Shown here: positions 53,430-61,493 of the stretch, in pieces
How the letters are laid out: every line of letters starts with the position of its first letter
Numbering within the stretch: position 1 is the first letter of the stretch
Source: Bacteroidales bacterium
GTDB taxonomy: Bacteria; Bacteroidota; Bacteroidia; Bacteroidales; F082
Length of the DNA: 64,000 bases
Direction of reading: 5' to 3'
Assembly: GCA_016290215.1 (NCBI GenBank)
Contig: JAEETH010000003.1
Coordinates: 62,001-126,000 of the forward strand
Notes under the pieces: generated by a model
Databases searched by the model: none
The model's input: the letters and a program-made list of their open reading frames with translations, nothing else
Told to the model about the DNA's origin: nothing
Program-made: the position numbers and the translations under genes

Positions 53430-54251
53430 ATGGATCTTTTCTCCTGCCTTTCGCCTTTTGTGTTTTGCAGCTTTGCCTCGGGCAGCAGCGGCAATTGCTA
53501 CTATGTGGGCAAGCAGGACGAAGGCATTCTGGTGGATGCGGGTGTCAATGCAAAGCAAATCGTTTCGGGATTGGGGAGGAACGATTTAAGCATGAAGAGC
53601 ATCAAGGCCATCCTGATTACCCATGACCATATCGACCACGTGAAAGGCTTGGAGGTGCTGACGAAAAACACACCCGTCCCGATTTACGCCCATTCCGATT
53701 GCTTGCAAGGTCTCGCCGAAGGCAATGCCACGAAAAGAGTCGACACGAGGCTGTTTCATGAGATTGAGCCTATGCAGCCGTTTGAGATTTGTGGCATCAC
53801 GATCGAGGCATTCCCCGTGATGCACGATGGGCGAGGGGCGGTGGGCTATCACTTTAATTATGAGGGACGTACTTTAACTATTGCAACCGACATCGGGATG
53901 CTCGACAAGGTGGTGAAGGAACAGATTCGCAAGGCCGACAACCTCGTCATCGAAGCCAACTATGATGTGGAGATGCTGGAAAAAGGTCCCTATCCTTATA
54001 ACCTGAAGCAACGTATCGCCGGGCCATTCGGTCATCTGAGCAATGAGGAATCGGCGCGGTTTGTGGCCGAAATCTATCATTCAGGCATGAAAAACATCAT
54101 GTTTTGCCACCTCAGCGAGAACAACAACACCCCCGAACGTGCCATGCAATGCCTTTACCAACAGTTCCGCAAGAAACATGTCCATCCCGATGTGAACACC
54201 TCGATTTTCCCCTTGCCCCGCCACAAGGAAACAGGTTTTGTGTATCTGTAG
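53430..54251 (+). CDS. MBL-fold metallo-hydrolase (YycJ/WalJ-like)
   Basis: 273 residues. CSFASGSSGNCYYVG near the start and the metal site LITHDHIDH with H65, H67, D69 and H70; further ligands in FPVMHDGRGAVGYHF, TDIGMLDKVV, LVIEANYDVEML and FCHLSENNNTPERA. YycJ/WalJ-type enzymes act on DNA ends or coordinate cell-wall signalling in other bacteria; a DNA exonuclease role is possible. Single gene. Confidence 0.9.
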   Translation: MDLFSCLSPFVFCSFASGSSGNCYYVGKQDEGILVDAGVNAKQIVSGLGRNDLSMKSIKAILITHDHIDHVKGLEVLTKNTPVPIYAHSDCLQGLAEGNATKRVDTRLFHEIEPMQPFEICGITIEAFPVMHDGRGAVGYHFNYEGRTLTIATDIGMLDKVVKEQIRKADNLVIEANYDVEMLEKGPYPYNLKQRIAGPFGHLSNEESARFVAEIYHSGMKNIMFCHLSENNNTPERAMQCLYQQFRKKHVHPDVNTSIFPLPRHKETGFVYL

Positions 54252-54424
54252 ATTCCCCAAATTTCCACAGAGTGAGCAATTGAATTGTGATTTCCACACC
54301 TTTCCACAATGTGTGTATTGTGTGTATTTGACTATAAATATTTGATAAACAAATAATTGATTTTATTTTGCGGTTGTGGCACGGATTGTGCTAAAATAAA
54401 ACAAGGTATATCAAAAGTTGAATT

Positions 54425-55315
54425 ATGATGCAACACAAAATGACATTGGTTTCATTGCTTTTTGCTGGCTTGTTGGCCACTTCTTGCGATGTGGAACGTT
54501 CTGAAAAGTACCAAGCCCTGTTGGCTGAGCGCGATTCCTTGTATACGGAAGCCGTGGCTGCCAAGGGTGGTTTCGACAATGCGTTGAATACGATCAACGA
54601 GATTGAGAACGCCTTGGAGTCGGTGCGCGCTCAGGAAAACATCATCATGATGGATAACCAAGAGGGCAACACCAATAAGGCCGTTTCGGAAATCAATGCC
54701 ATCCAGCAGACGCTGCAGGAGAACCGCACGAAGATTGCCAATTTGGAGAAGCAGCTGGCCGATCAAGGCTCCAAGTCGAAGGCTTTGAACCAAACGGTAA
54801 GCCGCCTGAAGAAACAGTTGGAAGAAAAGGATGTGTTCATCACCAATTTGAAGGAGGAGTTGCAGCAAAGCCGTCAACAGATTGCCGAGCTGAACGAACA
54901 GGTGTCGGACTTAAATGAAAACATCAACGAACTGAATTCCAACCTTGACGTGATGACGGTTCAGAATGCGGCACAGCAGGCCACCATCGAGAACCAAGAC
55001 GCCATGCTGAATGCGGTTTGGGTGTGCGTGGCCACCCAGCAGGCACTTGTGGAGAAAGGCATCCTCAGCAAAGGCGGCTTGTTCCAAGCCAGCGAAATCT
55101 CCAAGCAGGGCTTCGACAAGAGCCAGTTCACGCAAGGCAACAAGCGTGATATGGAAGTCGTCATGCTGAACACCAAGAAGCCTAAAATCATGACCAACCA
55201 CCCGGAAGGCAGCTACGAAATTACTGAGACCGAGGACGGCAACAAGGTCCTTGAAATCCGCGACAAGGAAGCTTTCTGGAGTATGTCGAATTATTTGGTA
55301 GTATCCATCAAATAA
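54425..55315 (+). CDS. Coiled-coil lipoprotein
   Basis: 296 residues (start at 54425 or the next Met, 54428). Lipobox ATSC (Cys about 22). Residues about 60-195 form a long parallel coiled coil in heptads (QQTLQENRTKIANLEKQLAD, VSRLKKQLEEKDVFITNLKE, ELNEQVSDLNENINELNSNL); the C-terminal 100 residues are a small mixed domain (WVCVATQQALVEKGILSKGG, SYEITETEDGNKVLEIRDKE). It resembles proteins annotated as Bacteroides collagen-binding-type adhesins, but I cannot confirm that. Ends at a strong terminator. Confidence 0.75.
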   Translation: MMQHKMTLVSLLFAGLLATSCDVERSEKYQALLAERDSLYTEAVAAKGGFDNALNTINEIENALESVRAQENIIMMDNQEGNTNKAVSEINAIQQTLQENRTKIANLEKQLADQGSKSKALNQTVSRLKKQLEEKDVFITNLKEELQQSRQQIAELNEQVSDLNENINELNSNLDVMTVQNAAQQATIENQDAMLNAVWVCVATQQALVEKGILSKGGLFQASEISKQGFDKSQFTQGNKRDMEVVMLNTKKPKIMTNHPEGSYEITETEDGNKVLEIRDKEAFWSMSNYLVVSIK

Positions 55316-55360
55316 AAATCCGTTTTTTACGGAACTGCTCGTTTTCAATTTTTTAAAATT

Positions 55361-55392
55361 GCCTCACATTTCCCCAATGTGGGGCATTTTTT
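55361..55392 (+). terminator. Terminator of the coiled-coil lipoprotein gene
   Basis: GCCTCACATT pairs with AATGTGGGGC (one G-T pair) over TCCCC, followed by ATTTTTTG. Confidence 0.85.
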
Positions 55393-55401
55393 GTGTGTAA
55401 T

Positions 55402-55434
55402 TTTGTGGAATCGTCGGAAAAAATGTTATTTTTG
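55402..55434 (+). promoter_or_regulatory. Promoter of the response-regulator gene
   Basis: TTTG at 55402-55405, 21 nt, TATTTTTG at 55427-55434. The box ends only 4 nt before the ATG at 55439, so the message is probably leaderless. Confidence 0.6.
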
Positions 55435-55438
55435 CGGC

Positions 55439-56776
55439 ATGAAATGTAGAATCTTAGTTGTGGAAGACGATGCCACCTTCGGCATGATGATCCAAACCTG
55501 GCTGAAGAAGAATGGCTATGAGGCCGTGCTTGCCTCGCGATACGAACAGGCTAAAATCGAGATTTCCAACGGCGATTTTGGTTTGATCTTAACGGATTTG
55601 CGTTTGCCCGACGGCGACGGCATCATTCTCATGACATGGGTCCGTGAGAAGCTGAAGAGCAAAGTGCCCATCATCGTGATGACGGGCTACGCCGAGGTGC
55701 AGACCGCAGTCTCGGCCATGAAACTTGGTGCCTTCGACTACCTCAAGAAACCTATCAACCCCAGCGTATTGGAGGAGAAAATCGCCGCAGCCTTGGCATC
55801 CACCGACGAAGAGGTTGTGGATACTTTTATTCCGACAAATAAGCAATGGGTGAAAGGCGAAAGCCCTGCCATGCAAAGGCTCTACAAACATGTGGAATTG
55901 GTGGCTCCCACCAAGTTCTCGGTGCTGATTCTCGGTGAGAGCGGCACCGGCAAGGAATATATCGCCCGCATGATCCACGACATGAGCCAATACAAAGACG
56001 GTCCCTTCATTCCCGTGGATTGTGGAAGCCTCTCCAAGGAGCTGGCACCCAGTGAGTTGTTTGGGCATTTGAAAGGCTCGTTCACCTCTGCCATCGCCGA
56101 CAAGAAGGGTGTCTTCGAGCAAGCCAAGGGCGGCACGGTGTTCCTCGACGAGGTGGGCAACCTGCCTTACGAGGTGCAAATGCAGCTGCTCCGCGCCTTG
56201 CAGGAACAGAAGGTGAGACCTGTAGGTTCGGCCACCGACATCCATGTGGACGTGCGCATCTTGGCTGCCACCAACGAGAACTTGGAACATGCCATCGAGG
56301 AAGGGCGTTTCCGTCAGGATTTGTTCCACCGTATCAACGAGTTCGCCATTGAGGTGCCGCCGTTGCGCGACCGTTTGGAGGACTTCGACGAGTTGACCTA
56401 CTTCTTCATCCGTCAGGCCAATGAGGAGTTGGGGAAGAACGTGAAGGGTATTTCCGATGATGCTTTGCAGCGGATGAAGGAGCAACGCTGGAATGGCAAC
56501 CTGCGCGAGTTGCGCAATGTGGTGCGCCGCTGTGTGCTGTTTGCCGAAGGCGAGAACATCGAGATGGACGACCTGCCAGTGTTCAGCGCGCCCAACAAGA
56601 AGACCGTCATCGCCACCGATGAGGACGACTGGGCTTTGCGTCCCGAGCACGAGAAGGAGCAAATCGAAGCTGCCTTGCAGAAGGCGAGGGGCAACAAGAC
56701 CGTAGCGGCCAAGCTGCTGCAAATCGACAGGAAGACCTTATATAATAAGATGCACCTTTATGGGATAGAGTTGTAA
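55439..56776 (+). CDS. Sigma54-type response regulator (NtrC family)
   Basis: 445 residues from the ATG at 55439 (MKCRILVVEDDATFG). Receiver domain 1-115 with phospho-acceptor D53 (LTDLRLPDGD) and K104 (FDYLKKP); AAA+ domain about 140-370 with Walker A LGESGTGKEYIAR, Walker B GGTVFLDEVGNL and a C-terminal Fis-type HTH (ARGNKTVAAKLLQIDRKTLY). The loop that normally reads GAFTGA is GSFTSA here. It would open sigma54 promoters when phosphorylated; no histidine kinase lies beside it, so it is an orphan regulator. Confidence 0.93.
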   Translation: MKCRILVVEDDATFGMMIQTWLKKNGYEAVLASRYEQAKIEISNGDFGLILTDLRLPDGDGIILMTWVREKLKSKVPIIVMTGYAEVQTAVSAMKLGAFDYLKKPINPSVLEEKIAAALASTDEEVVDTFIPTNKQWVKGESPAMQRLYKHVELVAPTKFSVLILGESGTGKEYIARMIHDMSQYKDGPFIPVDCGSLSKELAPSELFGHLKGSFTSAIADKKGVFEQAKGGTVFLDEVGNLPYEVQMQLLRALQEQKVRPVGSATDIHVDVRILAATNENLEHAIEEGRFRQDLFHRINEFAIEVPPLRDRLEDFDELTYFFIRQANEELGKNVKGISDDALQRMKEQRWNGNLRELRNVVRRCVLFAEGENIEMDDLPVFSAPNKKTVIATDEDDWALRPEHEKEQIEAALQKARGNKTVAAKLLQIDRKTLYNKMHLYGIEL

Positions 56777-56810
56777 TTGTGGTGAGCAGATGAGAAAAAT
56801 AGTATACATA

Positions 56811-56946
56811 TTGGACACGAGACTACGGGACTTTTTGACTATGACCATTGACAATGACTATGACCGTTTCCACGGGGATGCTGAAGTTTCATCCCTTGGT
56901 TGAAGCTGTCATTGTCATAGTCACAAGTCATCGTTCCGAAGTCAAA
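56811..56946. repeat. GAC-rich / TATGAC inverted-repeat element, copy 3
   Basis: Left side GGACACGAGACTACGGGACT, TTTTGACTATGACCATTGAC and AATGACTATGACCG; right side GTCATTGTCATAGTCACAAG to CCGAAGTC. It joins the GGGAC words of the gap-clpB-aroC copies with the TATGAC words of copies 1 and 2, showing they belong to one family. The centre (TGAAGTTTCATCCC, GGTTGAAGC) differs. Confidence 0.85.
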
Positions 56947-56974
56947 AGATAATGCAGTTTAAATAAATAACGTC

Positions 56975-58546
56975 ATGGGAACCTATATCAATCTTGGCAA
57001 TGCTGGATTCCAAAGAGTTAGGAATAGTGAATATGTTGACAAGTCGGGCTTGATAGCCATTGTCAATAGCACCCTTTTTACGGAGCGCAGTTTTAGTTGT
57101 GTCTCACGCAGCCGTCGTTTCGGCAAGTCGATAGCGGCCAAGATGCTGTGTGCCTATTACGACCACTCATGTGATTCCCGTGCACTGTTTGCCGACCTTT
57201 CGATTGCCTCCGACCCTTCTTTTGAGAAGCATTTGAACAAGTATCCTGTGATTTTCCTTGACCTGACAAGTTTCATTTCCGAAAGGGATGACAACAACAT
57301 CGTGGACAAGATGGATGCTACGCTGCTGGCTGATGTCGTCAAGGCCTATCCTGACGTTGCAGCGGAAGATGGCGACAGGCTGATGGACTATCTGCTGCGG
57401 GTGACCGAAGCCAAGGGCGAGCAGTTCATCTTTATCATTGATGAGTGGGATGCCATCTGTCGCGAGTATGCGCCTGGCACTGAGGTCATGGACCGCTATG
57501 TCGGCTGGTTGCGGCGGATGTTTAAGAGCATGGATGGTGCCCGCGTTTTTGCAGGCGTCTACATGACGGGAATCCTGCCTGTCAAGAAATACAAGACGCA
57601 GTCGGCGATGAACAATTTCATCGAGTATTCAATGGTGGAGCCAGTGGATATGGCCCCATATTTCGGTTTCACCAAGGAAGAGGTGCTTGCTTTGGCTGAA
57701 AAGCATGGAATGGACTTCGATGAGTTGGAGAAATGGTACGATGGCTATCAGATAGGGGACGAGATGTCCATTTTTAATCCTAACTCCGTGATGCAGGCCA
57801 TCCGAAGTCGTCGTTGCCGTAGCTTTTGGGCCTCCACGGCCTCATACGATACCGTTGCACATTACATCCAAATGAACTACGAAGGGCTGAAAGACGATGT
57901 GGTGCGGATGCTGGCGGGTGAGCGCTGTGCCGTTGACCCCACAGGGTTCCAAAACGATATGTCGGTCATCCAATCAAAGGATGACGTGTTGACCGTACTT
58001 ATCCATTTAGGCTATCTGTCATACGACTGGAAAGAGAGCGAGTGCTACATCCCCAACAAGGAAGTGGCTGGCGAGATGGTCAATGCTGTCAAGTTGAACA
58101 ACTGGAGCCATGTCGCCAATGCCATTGAAAAGTCGAAGCAATTGCTGCGCGCTACGATTGAAGGCAATGAGGAGGCTGTGGCCCGAGGTGTTGACGTTGC
58201 CCACGACGAGAACACGAGCATCCTGAGCTACAACGACGAGAACTCATTGGCCTGTGTGCTGAGCCTCGCCTACTATTACGCCTCCAACGACTACATCATC
58301 CATCGTGAGTTAGCATCGGGCAAGGGCTTCGCCGACTTGGTGCTCATCCCGCGCAAGAACGTCGCTTCACCCGCCATTGTCATCGAGTTGAAATACGACA
58401 AGGCAGTGAACACCGCCATCGAACAAATCAAGCAAAAGCAATACCCCGCCAAGGTCTCACAATACACCGACAACCTGTTGCTCGTGGGCATCACATACGA
58501 GCGCGACACTAAACAACATAGGTGCTGCATTGAAAAGCTGTTGTAA
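56975..58546 (+). CDS. AAA-ATPase-like / PD-(D/E)XK nuclease-superfamily protein (AAA-ATPase_like + PDDEXK_9)
   Basis: 523 residues. Opening DKSGLIAIVNSTLFTERSFS, Walker A-like SRSRRFGKSIAAKML at 45-59, a Walker B-like FIFIIDEWDAICREY about 150, AAA-ATPase_like helices in the middle and a nuclease-like end: GKGFADLVLIPRKN, AIVIELKYDKAV (D-x-n-ExK) about 455-480. This family is abundant in host-associated Bacteroidota, with unknown role, possibly as defence or mobile-associated genes. Precedes the restriction operon by 318 nt. Confidence 0.87.
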   Translation: MGTYINLGNAGFQRVRNSEYVDKSGLIAIVNSTLFTERSFSCVSRSRRFGKSIAAKMLCAYYDHSCDSRALFADLSIASDPSFEKHLNKYPVIFLDLTSFISERDDNNIVDKMDATLLADVVKAYPDVAAEDGDRLMDYLLRVTEAKGEQFIFIIDEWDAICREYAPGTEVMDRYVGWLRRMFKSMDGARVFAGVYMTGILPVKKYKTQSAMNNFIEYSMVEPVDMAPYFGFTKEEVLALAEKHGMDFDELEKWYDGYQIGDEMSIFNPNSVMQAIRSRRCRSFWASTASYDTVAHYIQMNYEGLKDDVVRMLAGERCAVDPTGFQNDMSVIQSKDDVLTVLIHLGYLSYDWKESECYIPNKEVAGEMVNAVKLNNWSHVANAIEKSKQLLRATIEGNEEAVARGVDVAHDENTSILSYNDENSLACVLSLAYYYASNDYIIHRELASGKGFADLVLIPRKNVASPAIVIELKYDKAVNTAIEQIKQKQYPAKVSQYTDNLLLVGITYERDTKQHRCCIEKLL

Positions 58547-58548
58547 AG

Positions 58549-58578
58549 TTGTGTCAATCGGAATATATGCTATCTTTG
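58549..58578 (+). promoter_or_regulatory. Promoter of the restriction-modification operon
   Basis: TTGTG at 58549-58553, 17 nt, TATCTTTG at 58571-58578. It would start a transcript with a leader of about 280 nt containing the 58682-58793 palindrome before hsdM. Confidence 0.6.
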
Positions 58579-58681
58579 CAGCGATAAAACATTGATGAAT
58601 TACAAATCAAAACGATAACGAAATAGTAAAAGGATAAGTTTGAAATAATTACATAGAACAAAAGCGTTTTTGCTTTTCAAG

Positions 58682-58793
58682 TGGAACGGAAATCGGCAAA
58701 TTTCTAAATTAACCACACAAGAAAGTGAAACGCTCACGGTATATCCGTGGGCTTTCTTGTTTGTGGTTAAGGTTTTGCCGAACCTCCGTTCCA
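58682..58793. repeat. 112-nt imperfect palindrome in the hsdM leader
   Basis: From outside in: TGGAACGGA (58682-58690) with TCCGTTCCA (58785-58793); TCGGCAAA (58693-58700) with TTTGCCGA (58774-58781); TTAACCACACAAGAAAG (58709-58725) with CTTTCTTGTTTGTGGTTAA (58752-58770; 2-nt bulge); inner CACGG with CCGTG around TATAT. It fills the middle of the 318-nt gap between the nuclease and hsdM; the rest of that gap is A/T-rich with a promoter at 58549. Confidence 0.85.
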
Positions 58794-58864
58794 AACATAA
58801 AGTTTCACGGATTTTTATTGTGATGCTTGGAAAGGCGAAACACTTTCAAATAGCATCACATCCC

Positions 58865-60313
58865 ATGCAATACGAATCCACATTTAATGCCATCGACAAT
58901 ATCCTGCGCAATGAGGCGGGATGCAGCACGGAGCTGGACTATATCGAACAGACCTCGTGGCTGCTGTTTCTGAAATATCTTGACGACCTTGAGGCCGAAC
59001 GTGAGATGAATGCCCAGATGGCGGGCAAGGACTACAAACGACTTATTACGGGCTTCATGCGCTGGAGCCAATGGGCGGCGCCCAAGAAGGCCGACGGTAC
59101 CCCCGACGACATCAACTGCATGACAGGCCCCGACCTGCAACAGTTTGTAGACACAAAGCTGTTTCCCGAGCTGCGCAAGTTCCAAACGACGGCCAGCAGT
59201 GCCAACACGCTCGAATATAAGATAGGTGAGATTTTCGCCGAGCTGCGCAATAAGATTACCAGCGGCTACAACCTGCGCGAAATCATCAATCTCGTGGATT
59301 CGTTGCACTTTCAGAGCGCACAGGACAAACATGAGATGACGTTGCTCTATGAGTCGAAGATTCAGCGCATGGGCAACGCAGGACGCAACGGCGGCGAGTA
59401 CTACACGCCGCGCCCGCTCATTCGTACAATTGTGAAGGTTGTCGACCCGAAGATAGGCGAGACGGTCTACGACCCTGCTTGTGGCTCGGCAGGCTTCCTT
59501 TGCGAGGCCTTCGCCTACATGTCGCAGAAAATCAAAAGCTCCAACGACAACAAGATATTGCAGGAGAAGACCTTCTTTGGCAAGGAGAAGAAGCCTTTGC
59601 CTTACATCATCGCTACGATGAACATGATTTTCCACGGGGTACAGGCGCCTAACATCATCCGTGGCAACACGCTGGCCGAGAACATGGCACAGGTGCAGGA
59701 GAAAGACCGAAAGGATGTCATCTTGGCCAATCCGCCCTTTGGTGGCTCGGAACGTGGCGAGGTGTTGCAAAACTTCGACCTGCGCACCAGTGAGACGGCC
59801 TACATGTTCATGCAGCACTTCATCAAGATGCTGAAGGCGGGAGGCCGTGCAGGTATCGTGATTAAAAACACCTTCCTCAGCAATGGCGACGCTGCCCAGT
59901 TGCGCAAGGTACTGCTGGAACAGTGCAACCTCCACACCATCTTGGACCTCCCGGCTGGCGTGTTCCAAGGGGCAGGAGTGAAGACCGTGGTGCTCTTCTT
60001 CGATAAGGGCAAGCCCACCGAAAAGATATGGTACTATCAGTTGAACCCTGGCCGCAACCTCGGCAAGACCAACGCCTTGAACGAGGATGACTTGGCCGAC
60101 TTCCTGAAGTTGCAAAAGAACAAAGCCGACAGCGAAAACTCGTGGAGCATTGATGTTTCTGACCTTGGCGACGACTGTGACCTCAGTGTGAAGAATCCCA
60201 ACAAGGTGGAAGAGGTGGATGAACGCAGTGCAGCTGAAATCGTTGACTCGTTGCTCGGTTTGCATGAAGAATCCCGAAATTTGTTGGATGAGATAAAAAC
60301 GATGGTGGAATGA
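58865..60313 (+). CDS. hsdM: Type I restriction-modification methyltransferase HsdM
   Basis: 482 residues from the ATG at 58865 (MQYESTFNAIDNILRNEAGC), chosen because known HsdM proteins begin so; longer starts lie in the palindrome. N-terminal helical domain (LDYIEQTSWLLFLKYLDDLE), SAM motif I VYDPACGSAGFLCEAF near 200 and motif IV ILANPPFGG near 288 (N6-adenine type). It methylates both strands at the HsdS site. Overlaps hsdS by 4 nt. Confidence 0.95.
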   Translation: MQYESTFNAIDNILRNEAGCSTELDYIEQTSWLLFLKYLDDLEAEREMNAQMAGKDYKRLITGFMRWSQWAAPKKADGTPDDINCMTGPDLQQFVDTKLFPELRKFQTTASSANTLEYKIGEIFAELRNKITSGYNLREIINLVDSLHFQSAQDKHEMTLLYESKIQRMGNAGRNGGEYYTPRPLIRTIVKVVDPKIGETVYDPACGSAGFLCEAFAYMSQKIKSSNDNKILQEKTFFGKEKKPLPYIIATMNMIFHGVQAPNIIRGNTLAENMAQVQEKDRKDVILANPPFGGSERGEVLQNFDLRTSETAYMFMQHFIKMLKAGGRAGIVIKNTFLSNGDAAQLRKVLLEQCNLHTILDLPAGVFQGAGVKTVVLFFDKGKPTEKIWYYQLNPGRNLGKTNALNEDDLADFLKLQKNKADSENSWSIDVSDLGDDCDLSVKNPNKVEEVDERSAAEIVDSLLGLHEESRNLLDEIKTMVE

Positions 60314-61482
60314 AAGAGGGATGGACATATAAGAAGTTGGGGGAGATCTGTCGTATAGAGAGGGGAGGATCACCGCGACCAATTAAAGCCTTTATTACGA
60401 ATGATACAAATGGATTAAATTGGATAAAAATCGGGGATACTGATCCTCAAGGAAAATACATATATTCAACAAAAGAAAAAATTAGACCCGAAGGATTGAA
60501 GAAATCAAGATGGGTGGAAGAAAACGAATTTCTACTATCCAACTCAATGAGTTTCGGCCGACCTTATGTTTTGAAAACGAACGGATGTATACATGATGGA
60601 TGGCTTGTGTTAAGAGATTATCAGGAATCGTTGAATACTGATTTCTTTTACTACCTACTTATTTCACCTACTGTTCAGCGACAGTTTAAAACAAAAGCAC
60701 AAGGAAGTACTGTAAGTAACTTAAATACTGATAGAGTTGCAGGAGTAAATGTCTTGTTTCCCACAATAGAAAAGCAACTCTCCATCGTCGCCCGCCTTGA
60801 TGCCGCCTTTGCCCATATCGATGCCTTGAAAGCCAATGCCGAAAAGCAACTCGCAGAAGCCCGCCAACTTTTTCAAGCTGAACTCGCTGAGTGCATGAGA
60901 CCTAAAGAGGGTTGGGAGGTGAAAAAACTAAAGGAGGTAGCAAAATATTCGATTGGTCTTACATATAAACCTAGTGATGTGTGCGAAAACGGAACTATCG
61001 TGCTTCGCTCTTCTAATATACAAGAAGACAAGTTGGATTTAGCTGATATAGTAAGAGTTTCTTGTCCCATCAAGGAGTCTCTCTATGTTGAAAAAGGTGA
61101 TATTCTTATGTGTAGTCGAAACGGTAGTGCTAGATTGGTTGGTAAGGTGGCTTTAATACCTAAAACTGAGGAAAGAATGACCTATGGAACATTTATGATG
61201 ACTATTCGTAGTGAATTTAACTTGTATTTGTTCAATTTTTTCAAATCAGAAGATTTTAGGAATCAGATCAAACATGGTGAAGCTAATATGATAAACCAGA
61301 TAACGCGGTATATGCTTGACGATGTCATAGTGAATATTCCTCCGCTATCCGCCCAGCATTCCATTGTCTCCCGTCTTGATGCCCTTTTCGCCAATATCAA
61401 AAAGTTGGAGAAGTTGCAGCAGAAGACTTTGGCGGAGTGCGATGCACTAAAACAAGCGATGCTTAGAGAAGTGTTTGAATAA
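60310..61482 (+). CDS. hsdS: Type I restriction specificity subunit HsdS
   Basis: 390 residues with two target-recognition domains: TRD1 about 3-150 (GWTYKKLGEICRIERGGSPR) and TRD2 about 198-345 (GWEVKKLKEVAKYSIGLTYK), joined by the central helices (IEKQLSIVARLDAAFAHIDA...KQLAEARQLFQAELAE) and closed by LSAQHSIVSRLDALFANIKK. It decides which bipartite sequence the complex reads. The TRDs are clearly A/T-richer and use other codons than hsdM and hsdR, a sign of exchange. Confidence 0.95.
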   Translation: MKEGWTYKKLGEICRIERGGSPRPIKAFITNDTNGLNWIKIGDTDPQGKYIYSTKEKIRPEGLKKSRWVEENEFLLSNSMSFGRPYVLKTNGCIHDGWLVLRDYQESLNTDFFYYLLISPTVQRQFKTKAQGSTVSNLNTDRVAGVNVLFPTIEKQLSIVARLDAAFAHIDALKANAEKQLAEARQLFQAELAECMRPKEGWEVKKLKEVAKYSIGLTYKPSDVCENGTIVLRSSNIQEDKLDLADIVRVSCPIKESLYVEKGDILMCSRNGSARLVGKVALIPKTEERMTYGTFMMTIRSEFNLYLFNFFKSEDFRNQIKHGEANMINQITRYMLDDVIVNIPPLSAQHSIVSRLDALFANIKKLEKLQQKTLAECDALKQAMLREVFE

Positions 61483-61493
61483 AAACGAAAGCT

